Assembly (NCBI GenBank): GCA_002011685.1 | Contig: MTOL01000501.1 | Coordinates: 1,487-12,274 of the forward strand | Length of the DNA stretch: 10,788 nucleotides | Direction: 5' to 3' | DNA from: Deferribacteres bacterium JdFR-76 | GTDB taxonomy: Bacteria > Zhuqueibacterota > JdFR-76 | In this document: positions 1 through 6,859 of the stretch, piece by piece | Layout: the number at the start of each line of letters is the position of its first letter | Numbering within the stretch: position 1 is the stretch's first letter | Program-made: the position numbers and the translations under genes | Notes under the pieces: model-generated | Told to the model about the DNA's origin: nothing | What the model saw: only the letters and a program-made list of their open reading frames with translations | The model's database searches: none

Positions 1-153
1 TCCCTGAAGCTGCTCAAACTGGCTGAGAATATCTTTTGTCCTGTGGGTTCTTGGGAACGCATAGGGATACGGTTCAACTCCCATCCGCCGCAGCTCTTCC
101 AGCTTCTCAAACCGCACTCGGCGAAGCTCTTCCAGGTTTTCCTGAATTCTCAC
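1..153 (-). CDS. lysS: Lysyl-tRNA synthetase, N-terminal fragment (cut by window edge)
   Basis: Only the first 51 codons are present; the gene runs off the left edge. The peptide begins (M/V)RIQENLEELRRVRFEKLEEL and continues with RRMGVEPYPYAF and a THRTKDIL segment. This matches the start of class II bacterial lysyl-tRNA synthetases, where an R-x-K-L-x-x-L-R helix leads into a G-(I/V)-x-PYPY motif and a T-H-x-x-x-(D/E)-I stretch ahead of the OB-fold anticodon-binding domain. The enzyme charges tRNA-Lys in the cytoplasm. I chose the GTG at 153-151 because an AAGGAGG ribosome-binding site lies nine bases upstream and overlaps the stop codon of alr, which indicates translation coupled to alr. 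The catalytic domain lies outside the window, so completeness cannot be judged. The identification rests on the N-terminus alone but the motif is characteristic. Confidence 0.85.
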   Translation of the reverse strand, partial: MRIQENLEELRRVRFEKLEELRRMGVEPYPYAFPRTHRTKDILSQFEQLQG

Positions 154-168
154 CGTCCTGATCCCTCC

Positions 169-1281
169 TTATTCGTCACGGTAAATTCTTGGCACACGGG
201 CCGACACCCAGCAGGTCACCTCATAAGGAATGGTATTCAGCTGCCTGGCGATGTAAGGCACGCTGACCCGTGGGTCCACATCCGGCCCAAACAGGATAAC
301 GTCATCTCCAGCGCCGATGGACGGATCACCCAGCAGGTCCACTACAATTTGATCCATACTTACCCGACCGGCAACTGGAAACGTTTTTCCGCGAATGGAG
401 ACCCAGCCGCGGTTGCTGAGCAGCCGGTTGTACCCATCGGCATAGCCTACCGGTACCGTCGCCAGGCGCGTGGCTTTCCGCGTCACATATGTGCATCCGT
501 AACCGACCGGAATACCCGCCGGCACATCTTTGACAAAGCTTACCCGCGAACGGAGCGTCATAGCCGGACGCAGTGGCAGGCTCTCACTGGTTTCCTCCGA
601 AGGGTAGTACCCGTACAGCGACACACCCAGCCGGACCATGTCAAAATAGGTTTCCGGCAGGTCCAGAATTGCCCCGCTGTTGGCTGCATGCACAAGAGGA
701 ACATGGATATTCCGGCTTTTCAATTCCTCCAGCACCTTCCGGAACCGGCCAAGCTGCAATCGGGCGAACGACTTATCCTCGGCATCTGATGTGGCAAAAT
801 GGGTGTAAACACCAACAAGCTCAACCCCTTCTATCCGAATCAATCGGGCAATAAATTCAGGCGCCTCGGAATAAGACACTCCCACCCGGTGCATTCCCGT
901 ATCCACTTTCACATGCACCCGTAACCGGTTGCCAGACCCCGGAAGGGTTTCTCCCAGCCATTGCAGATGTTCATGCGAAAAGACGGTAGCTTCCAATCCA
1001 AGCCGGACGTACTCCGGGATCTCATCCCCGGTAAAACCGCCGAAAACCAGTATGGGAGCCTCAATGCCGGCTTCCCGCAGCTCTGCAGCTTCCTCTACCA
1101 TGGCCACAGCCAGGTAAGCTGCGCCACATTTCAGAACTTTCCGGGCTACGGGAACCGCCCCATGCCCGTAGGCATTTGCCTTTACAACGGCCATTACCCG
1201 GGCCGGTTTGACGCGTTCCTGCACCTGTCTGAAGTTAAATGCAATGGCTCCCAGATCAATTTCTGCCACTGTCGGCCGCAT
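169..1281 (-). CDS. alr: Alanine racemase (PLP-dependent)
   Basis: This 370-residue protein should interconvert L- and D-alanine in the cytoplasm, supplying D-Ala for peptidoglycan. The PLP-lysine motif VVKANAYGHG is at residues 32-41, with Lys34 the Schiff-base lysine. The KVDTGMHRVGV segment (125-135) carries the substrate-side Arg132 and Lys125, which corresponds to the carbamylated lysine of Bacillus-type enzymes. The second catalytic base is Tyr261 in GYGCTY, and the MDQ motif (309-311) closes the active site from the partner subunit. Length and order (N-terminal TIM barrel, C-terminal beta domain) are normal, and no key residue is missing. The start is ATG 1281-1279, preceded by a modest AGGAA site. 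It lies 46 bp after prfB and 15 bp before lysS with no terminator between, so the three are probably one transcript. No biosynthetic genes suggest a catabolic racemase, so a housekeeping role is most likely. Confidence 0.96.
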   Translation of the reverse strand: MRPTVAEIDLGAIAFNFRQVQERVKPARVMAVVKANAYGHGAVPVARKVLKCGAAYLAVAMVEEAAELREAGIEAPILVFGGFTGDEIPEYVRLGLEATVFSHEHLQWLGETLPGSGNRLRVHVKVDTGMHRVGVSYSEAPEFIARLIRIEGVELVGVYTHFATSDAEDKSFARLQLGRFRKVLEELKSRNIHVPLVHAANSGAILDLPETYFDMVRLGVSLYGYYPSEETSESLPLRPAMTLRSRVSFVKDVPAGIPVGYGCTYVTRKATRLATVPVGYADGYNRLLSNRGWVSIRGKTFPVAGRVSMDQIVVDLLGDPSIGAGDDVILFGPDVDPRVSVPYIARQLNTIPYEVTCWVSARVPRIYRDE

Positions 1282-1327
1282 AGAATTCCTGTTTTGGTGG
1301 AATAAATACCGGTGGAGCAGCGGACAT

Positions 1328-2429
1328 TTATTTGCCTTTGTGGCTCATCAGGTACGCATTGATAAATTCGTCCAGCTCCCCGTCCATCACCGCCTGCACA
1401 TTGCCCGTTTCCACACCCGTCCGGTGGTCTTTCACCATATTGTACGGATGAAATACATACGAGCGGATCTGACTACCCCATTCGATCTTCTTCTTGCTCT
1501 TTTCAATCTCCGACCGCTTTTCTCTTTCCTCTTCCAGCTTTTTCTGATACAAACGGGCTCTCAAAATTTTCAGAGCATTTTCACGGTTCATATGCTGGGA
1601 CCGCTCGCTCTGGCACTGCACCACAATTCCGGTGGGAATGTGGGTGATCCGCACAGCAGAACTGGTTTTGTTTACATGCTGCCCGCCCGCGCCGCTGGCC
1701 CGGTACGTATCAATGCGCAGGTCTTTGGGATTGATTTCGATATCGATATTCTCTTGCGCTTGCGGATAAACAAAGACCGATGCAAATGAAGTATGGCGCC
1801 GGTGATTGGCATCGAAGGGTGATATGCGCACAAGCCGGTGCACACCAGCCTCCGCCTTCAGATAGCCGTAGGCGTATTTGCCTTTCACCTCCAGCGTCGC
1901 ACTTTTGATTCCGGCCCCTTCGCCTTCCTGAATATCCATTACCTGGTATTCAAATCCCTTTTTCTCCAGCCAGCGCATATACATGCGAAGCAGCATCTCG
2001 GCCCAGTCCTGGGCCTCGGTTCCACCTGCCCCCGCGTGGATGGTCAGAATGGCATCCTTCGGGTCATCTTCGCCATTCAGAATACTCTCTAACTCAAAGG
2101 ATTCCAGCTGTTTGCGGAACTGCTTCAGATTGGAGCGCAGCTCTTCCGTCAGCTCGCCGTCTTCTCCTTCCTGGGCCAGCTCAATCAGAACTTCCAGATC
2201 CTCTTTTTTACTCTGCAGCTGGTCAAATTTTTCAACCTTCTCCTTAACCTCGCTCAGCTTTTGCAGGGTTTGTTGAGCCTTCTGACTATTTTCCCAGAAA
2301 TCAGGCCGGCCCGTTTCTTCTTCCAGCTTGCTCAGCTCTTCACGCAACCGGTCGATTTCAAAGATACCCCCTGAGTTGTTCCATCCGCTCCTTCAATTCT
2401 TCATACGTGGAAATCAGTTCCTCAACCAT
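1328..2429 (-). CDS. prfB: Peptide chain release factor 2, expressed by programmed +1 frameshift
   Basis: RF2 recognises UGA and UAA stop codons in the ribosomal A site and triggers peptide release. Translation starts at ATG 2429-2427 behind an AAAGGAG site (2445-2439), reads 23 codons ending LRGYL, then meets an in-frame TGA at 2360-2358. Skipping one base continues as EIDRLREELSK to the TAA at 1330-1328, giving 366 residues against 365 in E. coli. In this numbering the SPF stop-codon recognition tripeptide is at residues 203-205 (RISPFDANHRRHTSF) and the peptidyl-hydrolysis GGQ motif at 248-250 (SGAGGQHVNK). Both are intact, as is the acidic, coiled-coil-rich domain 1. A plain ORF call starting near 2347 would lose the first 27 residues. 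It is followed by alr and lysS, and preceded by spoIID-like with a 147-bp gap. RF2 level should be autoregulated through the frameshift. Confidence 0.97.
2358..2372 (-). promoter_or_regulatory. RF2 programmed +1 ribosomal frameshift site
   Basis: Read on the minus strand the site is AGGGGGTATCTTTGA. It consists of an internal Shine-Dalgarno-like AGGGGG (2372-2367), a three-base spacer (TAT), the slippery CTT codon (2363-2361) and the in-frame TGA (2360-2358). This is the same 15-base arrangement known from E. coli prfB, where pairing of the SD-like element with 16S rRNA strains the E/P site and low RF2 favours slippage of tRNA-Leu from CUU to UUU. Here the base after TGA is A, whereas E. coli has C. 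The zero frame ends after 23 codons and the +1 frame is open for 343 codons, so the switch is needed for any full-length product. Confidence 0.96.
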
Positions 2430-2494
2430 CTTTCCCCTCTCCTTTCGCTACAAAATTCCTTTGATCTCTTTAGTCTTTGTCGCACCCAGTTACA

Positions 2495-2518
2495 GAATCC
2501 GGAGCGAAATCCGGATTC
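2495..2518. other. Perfect 9-bp inverted repeat between spoIID-like gene and prfB
   Basis: GAATCCGGA at 2495-2503 and TCCGGATTC at 2510-2518 form a perfect 9-bp stem with a six-base loop. It lies 58 bases after the stop of the spoIID-like gene and 65 bases before the prfB start in the 147-bp gap. On the minus strand the stem is followed by TGTAACTGGG, not a T run, so it is not a classical intrinsic terminator. It could be a transcript-end or processing structure for the upstream message, a transcription attenuator for prfB, or an operator. I see no good sigma70 promoter for prfB in the gap. Confidence 0.55.
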
Positions 2519-2576
2519 GCAAATTCCGCCATTCTTTTTGAAAAATTCACCCTCCCGTGCCGAACACCTTCCTTAA

Positions 2577-4187
2577 CTAAACCGGAAACCGGTCTGTGAG
2601 TTCCACTTTTCCAAAATAATGTTGCAGAATGTCCATAAATTTTCGTCCATCCGCGGCCTGGGCGATAGCCCCAGCCTGACACATTCCCACGCCGTGCCCC
2701 TTCCCGGCACCAATGAATGTAAACTCGGCCGGAGACCCATCCACCCCCATTTCGATCTCCACCACAAAACAGCTGCTGGGCAAAAAAGTTTCGGCAAGGG
2801 TACTGCGGATATCCATATCGCCAAGCAGATGGACATTCCGGTGGCTTCCCAGAACTTCCAGCTCCAGCAGCCGTCCGGACCGCCCGCGCACCAGCGGAAC
2901 AATGTCATAAATGACCCCGATATCCTCCTCGGTTTTTTTCCGCACAATTTCATCCAGCTCCTGACGCGAAATCTCAATAACCCAGCGGAAAAACTTGCGG
3001 TATTGGTCATAGTCCGGCAGATTTTCTTTGCCTTTCAAGTTGCAGAGCACCGGAGGACGCGACTGAATCCATTGTTCTGCATCCGCCTCATTGCTCAGAT
3101 CTTTGGGAAGTTCCTGGGCATCCTCCAGGATATCGAAACGTCCGGTCACAGCATTTCCCGTATCCCGGTTCATGATCAGATTGATATGTTCGGTGTGGCC
3201 GCCGCAAACCGGGTGCTGCTGGGCATCGCAAATGTCTCCACCTTTCAACAGAAACTGCCCCTTCACTTCGTCCAGAATTTTTTCCAGCAGGTCATTTTGC
3301 GGTTCCTCGCGCCAGATGAAAGGATAGCAGTGTTCCGTCCGACAGTAATCGTATGGTTCGTTCATATGGTTCATGCCCAGGTTGGCCAGAATGGAGCTCC
3401 GGTAAGAGATTACGGAGGCTTTGAGAAATTCCTCCGGATAGCCTTCCCGATACAGGGCTGCCGCCACACCGGAAACATATTCTTCCACATCCAGTTCTCC
3501 CACCAGAAAGAGTTTCCCGCTTTCTGCAATGTGGAACTCAATCCCGTGCCGGAAGGTGTAGGGCATGGAGCGGTCGCGGTTGCGAATCCCGTAGACGGTA
3601 ATCTTCGCATTTTCGCTTTTTGGCTCCAGCCGAAGGAACCCCACCCCTTTCAGCGCTTTAGCGCTTTGAATATCAATGATCTCCAGATAGCCGCGTGCCT
3701 GTTTGGTGGGCACTTTCAGGATTTGAGAACGGTAACGGCCCAGCAGTTTCGTTTGCACACTGCGGGCCTCCACTTTCTCCGGAAGCGGCCCTATAAACAC
3801 ACGGTAACGGTAATTCTCGTAAACGGCATCATCTTCCAGCTTCACCGCATAGCCAAAACGGCGGTACCACGCTTCAAATCCTTTCTGGGTTAAATCTTCC
3901 GCAATTTCTTCCGCTTCCCGTTCGGATAGCACTTCAATCACAAAGAGAATGTACTGATATTTGGGCGGTGTAAACGCATCCACGTGAGCCCGCCAGCGGG
4001 TTTCGGTCTCGAAAGGATCCTTCAGCACATTGCCCTGCTCATCCGTCAGAACAAATTGCCCCTCAACCTCAAAATCCAGCTGTTCCTGCTCCTCGACCAT
4101 TTTTACACGCACAACAGGATAGTTCCGAAAGTGGTAGGCCTGGATCTGCATGGCATCGGCGGCGGCGTTGGACTTCTTTTCGGGCAT
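2577..4187 (-). CDS. SpoIID/LytB-domain protein with SPOR-like region, probable non-canonical amidase-enhancer relative
   Basis: The 536-residue protein starts at ATG 4187-4185, six bases after a perfect AAGGAGG; a further 23 in-frame codons upstream have no such site and run into the promoter, so I excluded them. Residues 24-60 form a short beta-rich region (PVVRVKMVEE...). Residues 77-150 resemble a SPOR repeat (YQYILFVIEV, then YRYRVFIGPLPEKVEAR). The SpoIID/LytB domain spans about 215-335 (ELDVEEYVSGV at 231-241, YCRTEHC at 281-287, CGGHTE at 328-333) and closes with GAGKGHGVGMCQAGA at 493-507. Known SpoIID proteins cleave denuded glycan strands outside the membrane. Two things are odd: no signal peptide or membrane segment is visible, and the position aligned with the catalytic Glu of the usual S-E-M-P motif is Leu245. 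Activity is therefore doubtful. Function in this organism is unknown; no sporulation genes are nearby. Confidence 0.83.
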   Translation of the reverse strand: MPEKKSNAAADAMQIQAYHFRNYPVVRVKMVEEQEQLDFEVEGQFVLTDEQGNVLKDPFETETRWRAHVDAFTPPKYQYILFVIEVLSEREAEEIAEDLTQKGFEAWYRRFGYAVKLEDDAVYENYRYRVFIGPLPEKVEARSVQTKLLGRYRSQILKVPTKQARGYLEIIDIQSAKALKGVGFLRLEPKSENAKITVYGIRNRDRSMPYTFRHGIEFHIAESGKLFLVGELDVEEYVSGVAAALYREGYPEEFLKASVISYRSSILANLGMNHMNEPYDYCRTEHCYPFIWREEPQNDLLEKILDEVKGQFLLKGGDICDAQQHPVCGGHTEHINLIMNRDTGNAVTGRFDILEDAQELPKDLSNEADAEQWIQSRPPVLCNLKGKENLPDYDQYRKFFRWVIEISRQELDEIVRKKTEEDIGVIYDIVPLVRGRSGRLLELEVLGSHRNVHLLGDMDIRSTLAETFLPSSCFVVEIEMGVDGSPAEFTFIGAGKGHGVGMCQAGAIAQAADGRKFMDILQHYFGKVELTDRFPV

Positions 4188-4223
4188 CAGGATCCTCCTT
4201 TGATGGTCAAAAATTGCTTGAAA

Positions 4224-4252
4224 AATATACAATGAAATCAACGATTTGTCAA
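4224..4252 (-). promoter_or_regulatory. Near-consensus sigma70 promoter for the spoIID-like gene
   Basis: On the minus strand the -35 box is TTGACA (4252-4247, 6/6 match) and the -10 box is TATATT (4229-4224, 5/6 match... TATAAT is the consensus), separated by exactly 17 bases. Transcription should begin near 4217, giving a leader of about 30 bases that contains the AAGGAGG ribosome-binding site. The TGA stop of the upstream cyclase gene (4251-4249) is embedded in the -35 box, so the promoter is packed into the very end of that gene. This argues that the spoIID-like gene, and possibly prfB-alr-lysS, are transcribed independently of the cyclase. Confidence 0.8.
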
Positions 4253-4920
4253 GCAAGCCCTATATTGCGCAACGCTGCCCGCTCTGCCTCGTTTTCAGGC
4301 TGGAACAGAAGCGCCCGCACGGGAACACCGTCTGCTGCGGATACCGGCACAGGAAGAGCCATCAGGAAGTACTCTCCCGGCGGCACCCGTTCCAGATCCG
4401 CGCCCTCCAGAATCAGGATGCCGTGTCGTGCAAATAGCTTGTGCACCTCCAGGGTCTCGGAACGGAACGGTTCGATTGAAGGCGAATCGATTCCCACAAA
4501 CCGGATCCCGGACTCCACCAACAGAGAAGCGGCTTCCATTGATAAGGCACGAAAATCCCGGTAAAAGCCACCTTCTTTCCGCATCTGCCGGTAATATCCG
4601 GTTTTGAAAACAATTCCCCCTCCCCCTGGCCATCTGGTTCCACGAATATGTTGCGGGAGGATTTCTCCGTGTCCCTCGGCTTCCACCACCTGCACCCAGA
4701 TTAAGAAACGCTGTAGCGGCAAATTCATCAGCTTTTCCCCTTCAGCAAAAAAGTGATAGGGTGCATCCACATGGCAACCGACGTGACTTCCCATGGTCAG
4801 GCGGCTGACAGCAAACCCATCGCGTGCATGATCACGGATCAGCTCAACCTGAACCGACGGTTCCCCGGGCCAGACCGGAAAATCAGCATCCAGTAGCGGC
4901 GAAAGATCGTACACCCTCAT
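4249..4920 (-). CDS. Cyclase-family metal-dependent hydrolase (kynurenine formamidase-like fold)
   Basis: This 223-residue protein belongs to the cyclase family (PF04199), which includes kynurenine formamidase (KynB), isatin hydrolase and many uncharacterised hydrolases. The N-terminus MRVYDLSPLLDADFPVWPGE is typical: D-L-(S/T) followed by P-x-(W/Y)-P-G. The metal-site motif H-x-G-x-H-x-D-x-P-x-H is complete at residues 46-56 (HVGCHVDAPYH), but the usual Thr before the second His is Cys49. Later conserved features are the GID segment (143-145), His160 in EVHKLF and Glu172 in ILILEG. I chose ATG 4920-4918, which follows an AAAGGGAAAG purine stretch; an extended frame to 4968 relies on a TTG start. 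It is soluble, with no signal peptide. The neighbours include no tryptophan-degradation genes, so kynurenine formamidase activity is only one option and the substrate is unknown. Confidence 0.88.
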   Translation of the reverse strand: MRVYDLSPLLDADFPVWPGEPSVQVELIRDHARDGFAVSRLTMGSHVGCHVDAPYHFFAEGEKLMNLPLQRFLIWVQVVEAEGHGEILPQHIRGTRWPGGGGIVFKTGYYRQMRKEGGFYRDFRALSMEAASLLVESGIRFVGIDSPSIEPFRSETLEVHKLFARHGILILEGADLERVPPGEYFLMALPVPVSAADGVPVRALLFQPENEAERAALRNIGLA

Positions 4921-5189
4921 CGTACTTTCCCTTTCCGTGGCTCCTGCAAACTTTGTTTCTAAGCCCAACCCGTCTCAAAAGACATGACCGCAAATGCGAT
5001 TTGGCAAACGATTTCCAATATACTGGATTTTTCCCAAAATTGCCCGTCCGGATAGGTAAAAACCGGCACTGTTTTCCGTCGCCATCTCTGTGCTTCCTTG
5101 TCGCCTTCCGTCACTCTTCCCAAAATTGGATGGCTGCTGCGCCCCGCAGATTGGGATTTCACCCGGTTCACTCAAAACCTTCCCTGCAC
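4921..5189. other. Intergenic leader upstream of the cyclase gene
   Basis: This 269-base stretch lies between the fumarase terminator and the cyclase start and contains no credible gene. It should hold the cyclase promoter, but I see only a TATATT -10-like box on the minus strand (5022-5017) with a poor -35. A small inverted repeat CAAAT-GCG-ATTTG is at 4991-5003. The 12-mer TTCCCAAAATTG occurs twice, at 5031-5042 and 5117-5128. The part at about 5066-5115, read on the minus strand, is purine-rich (GACGGAAGGCGACAAGGAAG, then GCACAGAGATGGCGACGG) and may be a decayed repeat. Short open frames here have no start signals and no recognisable product. Confidence 0.6.
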
Positions 5190-5224
5190 AAACAAAAGAG
5201 GCCCTGCACTCCGTGGCAGGGCCC
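5190..5224 (-). terminator. Intrinsic terminator after the fumarase gene
   Basis: GGCCCTGC (5200-5207) pairs perfectly with GCAGGGCC (5216-5223) around an eight-base loop. On the minus strand the 8-bp GC-rich stem is followed by TCTTTTGTTT, a T-rich tail. It begins 26 bases beyond the fumarase stop codon, the expected place for an intrinsic terminator, and separates the fumarase transcript from the cyclase gene. Confidence 0.82.
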
Positions 5225-5249
5225 CACGTGAACCGCAACCCGAATTTTG

Positions 5250-6764
5250 TTATAAAAGTGCGGAGAGCTTGCTTCTGGAGTGTTCTTCAATTTTTGCGTG
5301 CAGGGATTCACCATGGGCATCCATGGTAACCACAGCCGGAAATCCTTCGACTTCAAATTCCCAGACGGCTTCCGGGCTGCCGAACTGCTCCAGATGCACG
5401 CTTTTAACTGCCTTAATGGTAAGGGCGTAAACCTGTGCTGCACCACCAATAGCATGCAAGTAAACACAGCCGTGCTCTTTGCAGGCCTGCAGGGTTTTGG
5501 GTCCCATGCCACCTTTGCCGATCACAGCCCGAATGTTGAATTTCCGGATAATGTCCGCCTGGTAGGGTTCCTCACGGATGGATGTGGTGGGCCCCGCAGC
5601 CATCACCCTGTAGCCTTCATCCGTTTTCAGCACCACTGGCCCGCAGTGGTAAATGATCCCGCCCCGGATGATGTCCAGTTCGCCCCCTTCGTATAGGTAC
5701 TTGTGCACGGCATCGCGTCCGGTGAAGATGGTCCCGTTGATTAGCACCACATCACCCACACGCAGCGAACGTACATCTTCTTCGCTCAGCGGTGTATTCA
5801 AAACCTTTACCCCTTCTTTGGGCGCCACAAATGTTTCGGGTCCTTCTGCTTCCCTTTCAAACTCGCCGGGCGCCTGATAAAGCCACTGCTTTACGTTTCC
5901 TTCCGTGTCCAGCACGACTCCCCGTCGACGATAAGCCCAGCACATATAGGCCACGCTCACAAAAAAGCTGGCTGGGAGGCGGTTGCGGTAACCGATCTTA
6001 CAGGCACCGATGGTCATCTTTCCGCCAAAACCCATGGGTCCAATTTCCAGCTGATTGGCCTCCCGCAGAATGGTCTCTTCCAGTTCAGCCAGCTCCGGCA
6101 CAGGATTGGTATCATCCACTTCGCGCAAGAGCTGGTGTTTGGCCCATTCAAAACCAAGGGCCCGGTCACCGCCGATACACACGCCGATAAATCCCGGCCC
6201 ACAACCTTTCCCCTGGGCCTGATGGATCGCATCCAGGATGCAGGCACGCACGCCCTTCAGATCCCTTCCGTACAGTTTTCCGTTGAAAGTGGCCGGTAGT
6301 TTGTACTGGGCGCTCATGTTCTCACACCCACCCCCTTTCAGAATCAGGCGCACATCCACCTCGTCTTTTTCCCACTGCTCAAAATGGAAAATCGGGCTGC
6401 CCGGTCCCAGATTGTTGCCGGGATTCTTCCCGGTCAAACTGTCCACAGAATTCTGCCGCAAATATCCGCGGCGCGTCGCCTCTACCACTGCGTCCTCTGC
6501 GGCCTTCCGAAACTCAAGCTGATTGTAGCCCACCGGACATTTCACGTAAAAATTAATGGTGCCCGTATCCTGGCAGATCGGCAGCGAACGTTTTTTGGCC
6601 AGTCCAATATTTTGCATCACCAGATCCAGGGCAAACTCCGCTTTCGACCCCTTCTCTTCCAGCTTCTGGCGCATTCGCAACACATTTTCCACATCTGGCG
6701 GCAAATAGGCAGATGTCCGCCGGATCAGCTCCAGCAGATTCTCGGTTAGCTTCTTGCGGTCCAT
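5250..6764 (-). CDS. Fumarate hydratase, class I (Fe-S), alpha and beta parts fused
   Basis: This 504-residue enzyme should interconvert fumarate and L-malate in the TCA cycle using an oxygen-labile [4Fe-4S] cluster. The alpha part (about 1-285) contains PICQDTGT (62-69), KGGGCENMSAQ (143-153), GKGCGPGFIGVCIGG (185-199) and GFGGKMT (245-251). The beta part (about 316-504) begins VKVLNTPLSEEDVRSLRVGDVV and contains NGTIFTGRDAVHK (343-355), the GP-P/T segment AAGPTTSIRE (389-398) and IGKGGMG (415-421). The likely cluster ligands are Cys64, Cys188 and Cys275, judging by the spacing in characterised class I enzymes; this is inference. Many bacteria and archaea encode the two parts as separate genes, and here they are one chain, a little shorter than E. 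coli FumA (548). ATG 6764-6762 follows an AAGGGAGG site. The related L(+)-tartrate dehydratase is the main alternative. It is alone in its transcript, ending at an intrinsic terminator. Confidence 0.92.
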   Translation of the reverse strand: MDRKKLTENLLELIRRTSAYLPPDVENVLRMRQKLEEKGSKAEFALDLVMQNIGLAKKRSLPICQDTGTINFYVKCPVGYNQLEFRKAAEDAVVEATRRGYLRQNSVDSLTGKNPGNNLGPGSPIFHFEQWEKDEVDVRLILKGGGCENMSAQYKLPATFNGKLYGRDLKGVRACILDAIHQAQGKGCGPGFIGVCIGGDRALGFEWAKHQLLREVDDTNPVPELAELEETILREANQLEIGPMGFGGKMTIGACKIGYRNRLPASFFVSVAYMCWAYRRRGVVLDTEGNVKQWLYQAPGEFEREAEGPETFVAPKEGVKVLNTPLSEEDVRSLRVGDVVLINGTIFTGRDAVHKYLYEGGELDIIRGGIIYHCGPVVLKTDEGYRVMAAGPTTSIREEPYQADIIRKFNIRAVIGKGGMGPKTLQACKEHGCVYLHAIGGAAQVYALTIKAVKSVHLEQFGSPEAVWEFEVEGFPAVVTMDAHGESLHAKIEEHSRSKLSALL

Positions 6765-6859
6765 AATTCCTCCCTTTCTTCTTGCGGAAAAATCATGCGT
6801 TCACTTCTCGCAAAAATACAGTCTTTCCCCTTTCATGTTAATCTTTTGAATAGAACGCT

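Noticed and set aside
43..789. A 248-codon plus-strand open frame opposite alr and lysS
   Set aside because: It is antisense to two well-supported genes, with composition typical of reverse-complement reading and no family similarity.
2328..2429. prfB as a pseudogene because of the in-frame TGA
   Set aside because: The stop sits exactly in the known RF2 frameshift element and both frames are conserved around it, so this is regulation and not decay.
2619..3893. A 424-codon plus-strand open frame
   Set aside because: It lies entirely antisense to the spoIID-like gene, has no ribosome-binding site and no recognisable domain. It is a shadow of the opposite-strand codon usage.
4188..4256. A 23-codon N-terminal extension of the spoIID-like protein that could act as a signal (MLDKSLISLYIFQAIF)
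   Set aside because: It overlaps the -10 box and likely transcription start, has no ribosome-binding site, and contains charged residues early; the ATG at 4187 has a perfect AAGGAGG six bases upstream.
4959..5238. Small minus-strand open frames between cyclase and fumarase
   Set aside because: They overlap the intrinsic terminator or the leader, lack ribosome-binding sites, and have no recognisable product.
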